This document shows, one piece after another, positions 40,782-49,142 of a stretch of DNA of 64,000 nucleotides (within the stretch, counting starts at the first letter, position 1; each line of letters starts with the position of its first letter). The stretch is from Acidimicrobiia bacterium (lineage in GTDB: Bacteria; Actinomycetota; Acidimicrobiia; Acidimicrobiales; Poriferisodalaceae), in the NCBI GenBank assembly GCA_022820505.1, contig JAJEFK010000026.1, positions 44,827 to 108,826 on the forward strand, read 5' to 3'. The notes under the pieces are model-generated. The model worked only from the letters and a program-made list of their open reading frames with translations, ran no database searches and had not been told where the DNA came from. Position numbers and translations under genes: made by a program.

Positions 40782-42197
40782 TTAGCGGCGCGTGACTTTG
40801 TCCTCTCGGGCGGCCGTTGCTACGGCGGAGGCCACTGCTGGGACTACTGAGCGGTCGAAGGCTGTGGGGATCACTAAGTCGGGACTCAGGTCGTCGCTGG
40901 AGACGCCTGCGGCGATGGCCTCGGCGGCGGCGATCTTCATGTTCTCGGTGATGTCGGTAGCGCCCGCGTCGAAGGCACCCCGGAAGATCCCGGGGAATGC
41001 CAGCACGTTGTTGATCTGGTTGGGGTAGTCGCTGCGGCCGGTGGCGACCACGGCGGCGATGTCGCCGATGTCGTCGGGCAGGATCTCAGGGTCGGGATTG
41101 GCCATCGCGAAGACGATCGGTCGCTCCGCCATCTTCGCCACGTCGTCGCGGGTGATGAGCCCCGGACCGCTCAATCCGAAGAACACGTCGGCGCCCGCCA
41201 TGGCATCGGAGACTGAACCGGCGACACGCTCGGTGTTGGTGTTGGCCGCCAGCCATTCCTTGGCGTGGTTCAGCTCGGAGCGACCCGGGTGAATGGTGCC
41301 CTTGCGGTCACAGGCGATCACGTCGCCGATGCCGGCGCCGAGCAGGATCTTGGCGGTCGCAACCCCGGCCGCACCGGCCCCCAGGATGACGCAGCGCAGG
41401 TTCGCCAGCTCCTTGCCCACGATCCGCGCCGAGTTCTCGAGCGCCGCCAAGGCGACTACTGCGGTGCCGTGCTGGTCGTCGTGGAACACGGGGATGTCGA
41501 GCGCGGCACGCAGCGCCTCTTCGACCTCGAACGCCCCGGGGGCCGCGATGTCCTCCAGGTTGATGCCGCCGAAGGTGGGCGCCAGCCGGATGACCGTCTC
41601 CACGATCTCGTCGGGCTCATTGACGTCGAGGCAGATCGGGAACGCATCCACGCCGGCGAATTCTTTGAACAGCAGCGCCTTGCCCTCCATGACCGGCATC
41701 GCGGCCGACGGGCCGATGTCGCCGAGACCCAGCACTGCCGTGCCGTCGCTGACTATCGCGACCGTGTTGCCCTTGATCGTCAGGTCGTGGACCCGCTCGG
41801 GCTCATTGGCGATGGCCCGGCAGACACGGGCCACACCGGGCGTATATGCCATGGAGAGGTCGTCGGCATCGCGCAGCGGGATGCGGCTGACGGTGGAGAG
41901 CTTGCCGCCGTCATGCAGTTCGAAGGTGCGGTCGAGCGCTGAGATGACCTTGATGCCCTCGAGGCCATCGACCGCCGCGCAGATACGAGCGACATGCTCC
42001 TCGCTCGACGCATCCACCACGATGTGCTGGCGCAGCGAGCCTTGCGTGATCGTGAAGCCGTCGAGGCTCTGGATGTTGCCGCCCACGTCGCCGATCGCGG
42101 TGCACAGCCGGCCGAGCGTGCCCGGCTGATGAGCGAGCTCGACTTCGAGCGTGGCGGAATAAGCGGCGGTGGGTCGAGACCCTGCAGTGGCCGTCAT
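40782..42197 (-). CDS. NAD-dependent malic enzyme with N-terminal ACT domain
   Basis: Decarboxylates malate to pyruvate with NAD(P)+. The product is 471 residues from ATG 42197, preceded by AGGGAGC. Residues 13-90 are an ACT domain ('SATLEVELAHQPGTLGRLCT'), a regulatory ligand-binding fold. The catalytic domain has 'AYTPGVARVCRAIAN' (Tyr), 'VMEGKALLFKEFAGVDAFPI' (Lys), 'CLDVNEPDEIVE', 'PVFHDDQHGTAVVALAALEN' (metal site) and the Rossmann 'CVILGAGAAGVATAKILLGA'. ACT-malic fusions are common in actinobacteria. The leader likely starts from TACCCT about 40 nt upstream. Confidence 0.93.
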   Translation of the reverse strand: MTATAGSRPTAAYSATLEVELAHQPGTLGRLCTAIGDVGGNIQSLDGFTITQGSLRQHIVVDASSEEHVARICAAVDGLEGIKVISALDRTFELHDGGKLSTVSRIPLRDADDLSMAYTPGVARVCRAIANEPERVHDLTIKGNTVAIVSDGTAVLGLGDIGPSAAMPVMEGKALLFKEFAGVDAFPICLDVNEPDEIVETVIRLAPTFGGINLEDIAAPGAFEVEEALRAALDIPVFHDDQHGTAVVALAALENSARIVGKELANLRCVILGAGAAGVATAKILLGAGIGDVIACDRKGTIHPGRSELNHAKEWLAANTNTERVAGSVSDAMAGADVFFGLSGPGLITRDDVAKMAERPIVFAMANPDPEILPDDIGDIAAVVATGRSDYPNQINNVLAFPGIFRGAFDAGATDITENMKIAAAEAIAAGVSSDDLSPDLVIPTAFDRSVVPAVASAVATAAREDKVTRR

Positions 42198-42350
42198 CAG
42201 TGCTCCCTGCGTGCTCGGGTAACGGCAGGGTATTGGCCGGACGTTCGATCTCGATGATGCAGCAGGAGTCGGCGGCCGCGCCAAAGCGATCGCCTTGCCA
42301 CAGCATCGCTCAAGCTCGAATCCGAGCGAGTGCTAGCATTCGGCGAACGT

Positions 42351-42382
42351 GAATGGGCTGCCCGGCGAATGGGCTGCCCGGC
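42351..42382. repeat. Perfect 16-bp tandem duplication upstream of precursor 3
   Basis: The unit gaatgggctgcccggc occurs twice in tandem. It lies between a TAGCAT hexamer (42334-42339) and the ribosome-binding site of the small precursor-like gene at 42399, so it forms part of that mRNA's 5' leader. Confidence 0.8.
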
Positions 42383-42398
42383 GACGAAAGGACCGCCG

Positions 42399-42590
42399 AT
42401 GTCTGAAGTTGATGAGCAGCCCGACCCAGAGGCGGTCATTGCGTCTGATGGCGACGAGTTGACCGAAGCCGAGCTGGAACAGGTCCAAGGCGCAACCGGC
42501 GTCAGCACGGGCGGCCAACAAGTCAACCCCGGGGCCGGGGCCGCCGCGTCGGGCCAGGCCAAGGCCGCGGCCGCCGCAGGACGGGTGTAA
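42399..42590 (+). CDS. RiPP precursor-like peptide 3
   Basis: The product is 63 residues from ATG 42399 with GAAAGGA upstream. The acidic leader ends 'DGDELTEAELEQVQGA', the LTxxELxxVxGG/A pattern of Nif11/NHLP-type leaders and close to the leaders of the two precursors at the far end of the locus. The putative core ('TGVSTGGQQVNPGAGAAASG' and an Ala-rich tail) is Gly/Ala/Gln-rich and lacks Cys. It runs on the opposite strand to the ABC genes and 105 nt from the end of the second one. Cleavage after GA by the C39 peptidase of this locus is inferred. Confidence 0.6.
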   Translation: MSEVDEQPDPEAVIASDGDELTEAELEQVQGATGVSTGGQQVNPGAGAAASGQAKAAAAAGRV

Positions 42591-42695
42591 CGCCACTCAC
42601 CCGGCGTCGGCGTCGGCAGATCATGCCGGAGACCGACAGGGCAACATCGGCCGAGTGGCAGATCGACCTGATCTGAAGAGTTGCGGTACCCGAGG

Positions 42696-45689
42696 CTAGG
42701 CGAGCTGGCGCTCCACGAGCCGCCGGAACACGCCATCGGCACCGTACAGCTCGTCGAAGCTGCCGACCTGCACGACGCGCCCCGCCTGCATCACATAGAT
42801 GCGGTCGGCCTGCCGGATGGTCGACAGACGGTGGGCGATCACGATGCGGGTGGCGGCGAGGCGCTCAATGCCGGCCATCACCTGTGCTTGGCTGCGCGAG
42901 TCGAGCCAGCTCGTGGCCTCGTCGAGCCATACCACGCGTGGGTTTCGTGCCAACGCCGCAGCTATGCGGACTCGCTGGGCCTGCCCGCCCGAGAATGTCG
43001 AGCCTTCGGTGACGACGGTGTGCATCTGCATCGGCATCTCGGCAATCTCGTCGGCGACGTCGGCGCGACGCGCCGCATGCCACGCGTCATCGACGGTCAA
43101 GTCGTCGCCCATCCCGATGATGTTGTCGAGGAGGCTGCCCGGTTGCAGAGCGGCGTCCTGGGTGACCACGCCGAGTTGCCGACGCAGCACATGACGATCA
43201 AGGAACGCGATGTCGCGGCCGTCGTAATACACGCTGCCCGAGGTCGGGTCTTCGAGACCGAGCCCCAGCCGCATCAGCGTGCTCTTGCCGGCGCCGGAGT
43301 CGCCCACGATCGCGATGAACTCGCCCGGGCGGGCGCTGATCGACACGTCGGTGATGATCTCGGTGTCAGGGTCGTAGCGAAAGCTGACGTGGTCGAAGCT
43401 GACCTCGCCCCCGATCTCGAATCCGCCGCGGCCGATGCCGGACGGCTCCGGGCGTTCCCGCAGCACCGGGCGGACCTGCTCATACGCGGGCACTGCCGCT
43501 GCCACCGCCTCGAACGAACGGGCCAAGTTGGCCGCGGCTGCGTAAAAGGTCATGGCGACGGCGTAGACGACGAGGAAATCGCTGACCTGCAGCCGATCTC
43601 CCCCCCCGCGCCACACGGCGACCCCGCACAGGGCTGCGCCGATCAGCGCAGGCGTCGCCGCGCCCAGCGACATCAGGTGCTCGTTGAGGCGTGCAACCGC
43701 AATGGTCGCGAGCTGCTGGTCGCGATAGTGGCCCGCCCATCGTGCGAAGGCGGACGGCTCGGCGCCGGCACTGCGCAGCTTGCTGATCCCGCTGATCGAC
43801 TGCAGCAGCTCGCTGGTGGCGCGACGCTCAGCTGCGAACCTGCGCCGCTGCGGGCCGAACTGCCACAGCCCGACCAGCGCGCCGACGGCCACGCTCAGCG
43901 CACCCAGCGCGAGGCTGACCAGCGCGAGCGTCAGGTCATAGGCGAAGGGGATCGCAAGCGTGGGCGCCAGGAACGCCACCGCCAGCAGCGAGTTCGCCAC
44001 CACACCCGACACTTGATCGCGCATCCACTGGAAGCTCGCCATGCGCGAGGCGAGATCGCCGGTCGTGAACCTCCGAAGGAAACTCGGCGGAAGCGACAGC
44101 ACACGATCCCAGGCTGCGGCACTGACGCGTGCCGCAGCGCGCCCTTCGATACGCATCAGCGAGGTCCCGAGCAGAATCTGCAACACCACGCCCACCGCGG
44201 CGAAGCCGGCGAGAGCGATCATCACCTGAACCAGCATGTCGCCGGCCGCGCTCACGAGCACCCAGTCGGTGAGCACACCGACTGCCACCGCCGGCACCTG
44301 CATCAGCACAGCCGCGACAAGCCCGACCGCAACGAAGCGCACCAGATCTCCCGCGAGCCCTTGACGGGCGACGCGGGCAAGGTCGCGTGCGCTCGCCGGC
44401 TTCTCAGGCGGAAACGTCGGGTAGCACAGCCAAGCCGTCTCCGCGAGTTCGGCGGCGCGCTCGGCGCTGAGGCGACGTGAGGTTCCGTCGACAGGATCGA
44501 CCACGCGATAGCGGCCGGTCCAATGCGGCAGCAGCGCTACCGGCTGACCATCTGCTGCGCGGCGGCCCAGCATCGCGCCGCTGTCGCCGAGCCACCAGCG
44601 GTCCTCGGAGCTGAGCCGCACCTCGCGCGCTCGCACGCCCGATGCGCGCACGACGTCGGCCAAGCTGGGCTCAGCGTCGCCCGAGTCGCCATAACGGACC
44701 GGCGCCCGGAAGTCGATGCCTTGGCGCTTGCCGATCAGCGCCAGCGCCGACATCAGCATCGAGGCGCCGTGCACGTCCTGCGTGGGGTGGCGTTCATGGA
44801 TCCGGCTGAGGCCGACCGCAGCCGACTCGGCGTCACGGCGGCGCAGCGCCTCGCGTGCGGTCTGCTCGTTGACCGCATCGGCGCGCGCCAGCATCCGGTT
44901 GAGCTGCTCCGCGCTCAGCGCGAGCCGATGAAAGTCGTCGAGCGCTTCGAGGAGCCGGCCGTCGGCTGCGAGGCCCGCCGAGGTGGAGATGCGCAGCGTG
45001 CCGTGGGGGGGGGCGGTGAGCCAGGTGTCGGAGGTCAACGGCACGGCGGCGGTGGACTGCGAGAGCGTTTCGGTGCCCAAATAGGCGACATCGACGGCAT
45101 CGGACGCGGCCCACGCAACGGTGCCAGGCCGCGCCGACACGATCGTGGCGACGGCTGAGGCGGGCAGGCTCTGTGAGGCAGCGGGGTCGACGACGGCATC
45201 GGGGCGCGGGCGCGGCTCGATCGGTTCAGCAATAGCGCGCGAGACCGAGGCGATCCAGGCGTCGGCCTGAGCGGCGAGCTCGTCGGCCAGTGCGGGATCG
45301 GCCAGATCCGAGCGCTGCAGCCTCGCCAGTCGCGTGCCGGGCAGGCCCTTGCCGACGGCGGTCAATGACACACCGCTCGCCTCGAACCCGAACACCAGCT
45401 GACCCGCTTGGACGCGTGCCACATGGCGTGCGCTCGAGGCGGCCTGTCCGTCATCGACTTCGAACAGGAACACATCGACTGCGCCGCGAACCACGAGGCA
45501 GACCTGAGACGGATCGTCGAGCGTGATGGGCATGTTGGCCGCGCTCGACACGTCTTCGCTCTCGTCCAGCGCGACCCGCGCGATGAGCGACGTGCGGCTC
45601 ATCTGCGCCAGCGCGGCCTCCGCAGGCTGAGCATCGTGCGGGCGTCCGTCATCGCCCCACGTTGCCGATGCCGCCCGCAGCGTGCTCAT
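42696..45689 (-). CDS. NHLM-type bacteriocin export ABC transporter, second (non-peptidase) subunit
   Basis: The product is 997 residues from ATG 45689. About 400 N-terminal residues are cytosolic; the first part is cupin/cNMP-like ('VCLVVRGAVDVFLFEVDDGQ'), as in NHLM ABC2 proteins. Then come six spans ('FVAVGLVAAVLMQVPAVAVG' onward) and an ATPase domain with 'IVGDSGAGKSTLM' (Walker A), 'VVTQDAALQPGSLLDNI' (Q loop), 'FSGGQAQRVRIAAALA' (signature) and 'VVWLDEATSWLD' (Walker B). It overlaps the peptidase-ABC stop by ATGA. G/C runs of 8 (43600-43607) and 9 (45005-45013) in the coding frame could make it prone to slippage. Confidence 0.88.
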   Translation of the reverse strand: MSTLRAASATWGDDGRPHDAQPAEAALAQMSRTSLIARVALDESEDVSSAANMPITLDDPSQVCLVVRGAVDVFLFEVDDGQAASSARHVARVQAGQLVFGFEASGVSLTAVGKGLPGTRLARLQRSDLADPALADELAAQADAWIASVSRAIAEPIEPRPRPDAVVDPAASQSLPASAVATIVSARPGTVAWAASDAVDVAYLGTETLSQSTAAVPLTSDTWLTAPPHGTLRISTSAGLAADGRLLEALDDFHRLALSAEQLNRMLARADAVNEQTAREALRRRDAESAAVGLSRIHERHPTQDVHGASMLMSALALIGKRQGIDFRAPVRYGDSGDAEPSLADVVRASGVRAREVRLSSEDRWWLGDSGAMLGRRAADGQPVALLPHWTGRYRVVDPVDGTSRRLSAERAAELAETAWLCYPTFPPEKPASARDLARVARQGLAGDLVRFVAVGLVAAVLMQVPAVAVGVLTDWVLVSAAGDMLVQVMIALAGFAAVGVVLQILLGTSLMRIEGRAAARVSAAAWDRVLSLPPSFLRRFTTGDLASRMASFQWMRDQVSGVVANSLLAVAFLAPTLAIPFAYDLTLALVSLALGALSVAVGALVGLWQFGPQRRRFAAERRATSELLQSISGISKLRSAGAEPSAFARWAGHYRDQQLATIAVARLNEHLMSLGAATPALIGAALCGVAVWRGGGDRLQVSDFLVVYAVAMTFYAAAANLARSFEAVAAAVPAYEQVRPVLRERPEPSGIGRGGFEIGGEVSFDHVSFRYDPDTEIITDVSISARPGEFIAIVGDSGAGKSTLMRLGLGLEDPTSGSVYYDGRDIAFLDRHVLRRQLGVVTQDAALQPGSLLDNIIGMGDDLTVDDAWHAARRADVADEIAEMPMQMHTVVTEGSTFSGGQAQRVRIAAALARNPRVVWLDEATSWLDSRSQAQVMAGIERLAATRIVIAHRLSTIRQADRIYVMQAGRVVQVGSFDELYGADGVFRRLVERQLA

Positions 45690-47887
45690 TGCGACCGCAC
45701 CAGCTGGCTATAGAGGCCGTCGGCGTCGGCGAGCAGCGTGTCGTGGCTGCCCCGCTGCACCTCCCGGCCGCCGTCCATGACGATGATCTGGTCGCAGTCG
45801 CGGATCGTGCTGAGACGGTGCGCGACAATGAGGCACGAGCAGCCGCGACGGCGCAACGCGTCGTCGATGCGCCGTTCGGTCTCGGCGTCGAGCGTGCTGG
45901 TGGCCTCGTCGAGCAGCAGCACCGAGGGGCGAGCGACAAGAGCACGCGCTATCTCGAGCCGTTGGCGCTGGCCGCCGCTGAAGTTGGCGCCCCCTTCCCG
46001 GACATGGGCCTCATAGCCGCCGCGTCGGCGCATGATGTCGTCGTGGATCATGGCGTCGCGCGCTGCGGCCACCATGTCCGCCTCCGAAGCGGCGGCATTC
46101 CACATGGTGATGTTGTCGCGCACGCTGCCGTCGAACAGCGCTATCTGCTGATCGACCGTGGCCACCGATCCGACGAAGACCGGGCGCGGGATCTCACGCG
46201 TCGGCACACCGTCGAAGAGGACCTCACCCGACCACGGCTCGAACTCGCCGCTGACCAGGCGCAGCAGCGTCGATTTCCCCGAGCCGGTCGGCCCTACCAC
46301 CGCGATGCGCTGGCCGGGCTCGATGGCGAGGCTGAGCCCGTCGATGAGCGGTTCGGTCCGACCCCGGTAGCCGAAGCGAAGCTCGCTCACCTCCACCCGG
46401 CCCGCCAGCCGCAGGCAGCCATTCAGCGTCATCACGCGGCCGGGCTGCGACCCGTCGCCGGTATCGCCTGCCGCGTCGGCGGCAACCGCGGGGTCCGGCT
46501 CGGCTGCGGAGATGTCGCGCACCCGCTGCACATCGGCGCCGAGCAGCTCGAACGTGTCCACGTACAGCACGAAGCGCCCGATGGGAGCGAGGAAGCTGCC
46601 TGCCAGGACGTACACGGCGATCAGCTCGCCGATGCTGAGATCCCCTTCGATGACCTGCCAGCCGCCGAGCCCCAGCACGACCAGCGTGCCGCACGCGAGG
46701 AACAGCCCCGGCAGCGCCGCGTTCACATACGCCAGCTCGACCACCCGCTGACGAGCCGAGAGCTCGCGCGCTTGGTGGCCGCTCCAGCGGACGAAGAAGT
46801 CGTTCTCGGCTGCGGTGGCGCGCAGCATGTCGGCTTGGCGCAGCCCGGTGGTCTCGATGCCGAACAGCAGGGCCTGCTCGCGCCGCAGCAGCCGCTGGTG
46901 ATCCGTGCGGCGCAGGCTCACCAAGCGCGCGATGGCGACGTTGATCAGTGCTACAGCCAGCACGCTCGCGGCAATGAGCGGGTCGTAGACCACAAGCAGC
47001 GCCCACAACGCGACACTGGTCACCAGTTCCACAGCGAGTCCCACGAGATGTCGGCCGGCGCCATCGGCGATCTCGTCCACCAATCCGACTCGGGTGGTGA
47101 GATCGCCCGCGAAGCGGTGAGCGAAGTACTGCTTGGGCAGGCGCAGCAGATGCTGCAGCAGTCGCTGGGAACGCACCACGGCTACGCCGATGGCGATCCG
47201 GCGCAGCATGCGCTGCTGCAGCCAAGTCAGCAGGTAGACCGCAGCGCCCGCCAGCGCCATGGCGGCAACCACGAAGCCGCCCCAGTGGGGCGCCTCGCCG
47301 CCCAAGACGCTGTCGACGAAGACGCCGAGCAGCACGGGCAGCGCGAGGGCCGGGATTGCCAGCAGCAGCCCGGCCAGCGCCACGTATGCGAGTGCGCCGC
47401 GGGTGCCCGCAAGCCACGGCCACAGTGCACGCCACGCACTGGGGCGCTCCCCGACTGGCCGAAATGACGCCGTCGGCGACGCGGTGAGCACCACGCCCGC
47501 GTATGCGCGCTCCAGAGTCGAACGGCTCACGCGGCGACGGCCATTGGCCGGATCGTTCAGGTGGTACCGGTCGCCGACGATGCCTTCGAGCACCAAGAAG
47601 TGGTTGAACTCCCAGTACAGGATGGCCGGCAGGTCTGTCTCAGCCAGCGAGTCGACCTCCTTGCGCCAGCCGCGGACCTCCATGCCGTGCTTGTTGCCGG
47701 CGCGCACGATCCCTGCGGCACTGGCGCCGTCACGGCCGACGCCGCAGTCGTCCCGCAATTCCTCCAAGGGAACCCAGCGGCCGAAATGGGCCATGACGGC
47801 TGCCAGCGACGCTGCTCCGCATTCGGCCGCTTCAAGCTGAGGAATCAGCGGCGTGCGAATGCTGCGTCGTCGCAGCTGCGTCGGCAC
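45686..47887 (-). CDS. NHLM-type bacteriocin export ABC transporter with C39 leader peptidase
   Basis: Removes leader peptides at double-Gly-type sites and exports the product. The product is 733 residues from GTG 47887. The N-terminal C39 peptidase has 'QLEAAECGAASLAAVMAHFG' (oxyanion Gln and catalytic Cys), 'YWEFNHFLVLEGIVGD' (His) and 'HLNDPANGRRRVS' (Asp). Six spans follow, then an ATPase with 'VVGPTGSGKSTLLRLVSG', 'VATVDQQIALFDGSVRDNI', 'NFSGGQRQRLEIARAL' and 'VLLLDEATSTLD'. The peptidase is complete, so the adjacent GG-type precursors are likely substrates. HlyD lies 6 nt upstream. Confidence 0.92.
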   Translation of the reverse strand: MPTQLRRRSIRTPLIPQLEAAECGAASLAAVMAHFGRWVPLEELRDDCGVGRDGASAAGIVRAGNKHGMEVRGWRKEVDSLAETDLPAILYWEFNHFLVLEGIVGDRYHLNDPANGRRRVSRSTLERAYAGVVLTASPTASFRPVGERPSAWRALWPWLAGTRGALAYVALAGLLLAIPALALPVLLGVFVDSVLGGEAPHWGGFVVAAMALAGAAVYLLTWLQQRMLRRIAIGVAVVRSQRLLQHLLRLPKQYFAHRFAGDLTTRVGLVDEIADGAGRHLVGLAVELVTSVALWALLVVYDPLIAASVLAVALINVAIARLVSLRRTDHQRLLRREQALLFGIETTGLRQADMLRATAAENDFFVRWSGHQARELSARQRVVELAYVNAALPGLFLACGTLVVLGLGGWQVIEGDLSIGELIAVYVLAGSFLAPIGRFVLYVDTFELLGADVQRVRDISAAEPDPAVAADAAGDTGDGSQPGRVMTLNGCLRLAGRVEVSELRFGYRGRTEPLIDGLSLAIEPGQRIAVVGPTGSGKSTLLRLVSGEFEPWSGEVLFDGVPTREIPRPVFVGSVATVDQQIALFDGSVRDNITMWNAAASEADMVAAARDAMIHDDIMRRRGGYEAHVREGGANFSGGQRQRLEIARALVARPSVLLLDEATSTLDAETERRIDDALRRRGCSCLIVAHRLSTIRDCDQIIVMDGGREVQRGSHDTLLADADGLYSQLVRSQ

Positions 47888-47893
47888 GGGCGC

Positions 47894-48466
47894 CTACCAG
47901 AGGCCGACGGTGGCGATGAAGCGAATCGGCGAGCGGTGCTCGGTCACGATGCGCACACGGCAGGCACTGCCCGACAGCGCCGCGCCGGAGGCGTCATCGG
48001 TCAGTTCCAGCCAGACACGGTGTGTGGCGGCAGGGTCCCGCAGCGCGGTGTCGAGCAGAAATTCGCTTCTTTGCGAGTCGCCGAGCATGACTTCCCGGAC
48101 GACTGCGCCCAAGGCGCCGTCGGTGCCAACCGGTGTTACACGCGCACCCATGCCGACCGTGACATCACTCGCTTGATGAGGGTTGAGGAGCGCGAGAACT
48201 GCCGGTTGCGAGTTCGCAGGCACAGCAACGTCTGCGCTTGACGCTTCACCGACGTTGTCACGCCCTACGAGCAGGCAGTCGGCTGAATGGCCCCGCTCAA
48301 TCGTCCCGAAGACCGTCCAAGCCAGCACGCCCAGCAGCGCCGCGGCGAGCAGCGCCAGGAACAGCCACTCGTGCGGTGCTGTGATGCGCAGCAGCCCGTC
48401 GACGGGTTCGGCCCGCCCACGGCGAGCGAGGGCTTCCTCGCGAAACAGATGTCTGCGTCGTGCCAT
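47894..48466 (-). CDS. Short HlyD-like NHLM secretion accessory
   Basis: The product is 190 residues from ATG 48466; GTG 48475 is possible, but TAGTGT directly abuts it, giving 9 nt to the ATG. One span ('WLFLALLAAALLGVLAWTVF') follows a cytosolic start 'RRRHLFREEALARRGRAEPV' like NHLM HlyD proteins, which often begin with FR..AL.R....E.LD. The extracytoplasmic part is only a beta-barrel-like domain ('NPHQASDVTVGMGARVTPVG') and ends 'HRSPIRFIATVGLW'. The long coiled-coil hairpin and lipoyl region of normal HlyD proteins are absent. A cell without an outer membrane would not need to reach a TolC partner. Confidence 0.72.
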   Translation of the reverse strand: MARRRHLFREEALARRGRAEPVDGLLRITAPHEWLFLALLAAALLGVLAWTVFGTIERGHSADCLLVGRDNVGEASSADVAVPANSQPAVLALLNPHQASDVTVGMGARVTPVGTDGALGAVVREVMLGDSQRSEFLLDTALRDPAATHRVWLELTDDASGAALSGSACRVRIVTEHRSPIRFIATVGLW

Positions 48467-48580
48467 CGGATTCACACACTAGAACGCACGCGTGCCGACG
48501 GACCCTTGCTGTGGCGCGGACACTTCCCGCGCTGGCCGATCGTGTGTATCCGAGGGGAATACGCCAGAGGAAACGTTGCC

Positions 48581-48748
48581 CTACTTGTTGGATCCCGAAT
48601 AGTTGTTCTGGGTCGTGTGAGTGCTGTAGGGGGATGACGAGCTGCTCGACCCAGACCCTTTGCCGCCGCTCACGTGCTGCAGCTCCTCAGAGGTGAGCTC
48701 GCGCTCGTCGATGTCTCCTTCAACGGGGGGGACCTTCGCATCAGACAT
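48581..48748 (-). CDS. RiPP precursor peptide 1 (GG-type leader)
   Basis: The frame is too short for the ORF track. It has 55 residues from ATG 48748, with GGAGG 7 nt upstream. The leader is 'MSDAKVPPVEGDIDERELTS' then EELQHVSGG, the ELTxEELxxVSGG pattern recognised by C39 peptidase-ABC exporters. The predicted core begins 'KGSGSSSSSSPYSTHTTQNN', Ser/Thr/Asn/Tyr-rich and without Cys. The stop is 115 nt from the HlyD start, same strand. The region from its ribosome-binding site upstream is duplicated before precursor 2. No modifying enzyme is in the window. Confidence 0.8.
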   Translation of the reverse strand: MSDAKVPPVEGDIDERELTSEELQHVSGGKGSGSSSSSSPYSTHTTQNNYSGSNK

Positions 48749-48880
48749 CCAGCAACCTCCAGAGGCCGACTCGGAACGGCCAGTATGTCACAGCAGCAGC
48801 CACGACGCGAAACTCGCCCAAGCAGCGCGGCATGTCTGCAGAAACCAAGGCCGACGCCGACACGCCCGGGGGTACGACTT

Positions 48881-49038
48881 CTAGATGTGATAGTAGGACG
48901 AGTGTGCGTTGTTATACGCAGTCGTCTTGTTGCCACCGCCGCTCACATCTTGGAGCTCTTCGGAAGTCAGCTCGCGCTCGTCGACATCCGCTTCAACGGG
49001 GGGGGGGGGGAGGCCTTCTCGACCTTCGCATCAGACAT
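48881..49038 (-). pseudogene. RiPP precursor peptide 2, frame broken at a 13-G tract
   Basis: Starts at ATG 49038 after the same GGAGGTTGCTG site as precursor 1. It reads 'MSDAKVEKAS', then a poly-Pro run, then (one base out of frame) 'VEADVDERELTSEELQDVSG' and a core 'GNKTTAYNNAHSSYYHI' before TAG. Leader identity with precursor 1 is high, so this is a tandem duplicate. The tract has 13 C on this strand; 14 or 11 would restore the frame and give 52 or 51 residues. Either a sequencing error, a slippage mutant or a phase-variable OFF state. Confidence 0.7.
48998..49010. repeat. 13-G homopolymer in precursor 2
   Basis: Thirteen G on the plus strand, inside the leader region of precursor 2. The matching place in precursor 1 has seven (48725-48731), in frame. 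Long G/C runs slip readily in replication and are error-prone in sequencing. Confidence 0.85.
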
Positions 49039-49142
49039 TCAGCAACCTCCAGAGGCTAACTCGGGACGCCCAGTATGTCACAGCCATCGCAGCAGCCAAA
49101 ACACTGGATACGTCCGGCTGCTCATTCGAACAGAGCGGCGCT

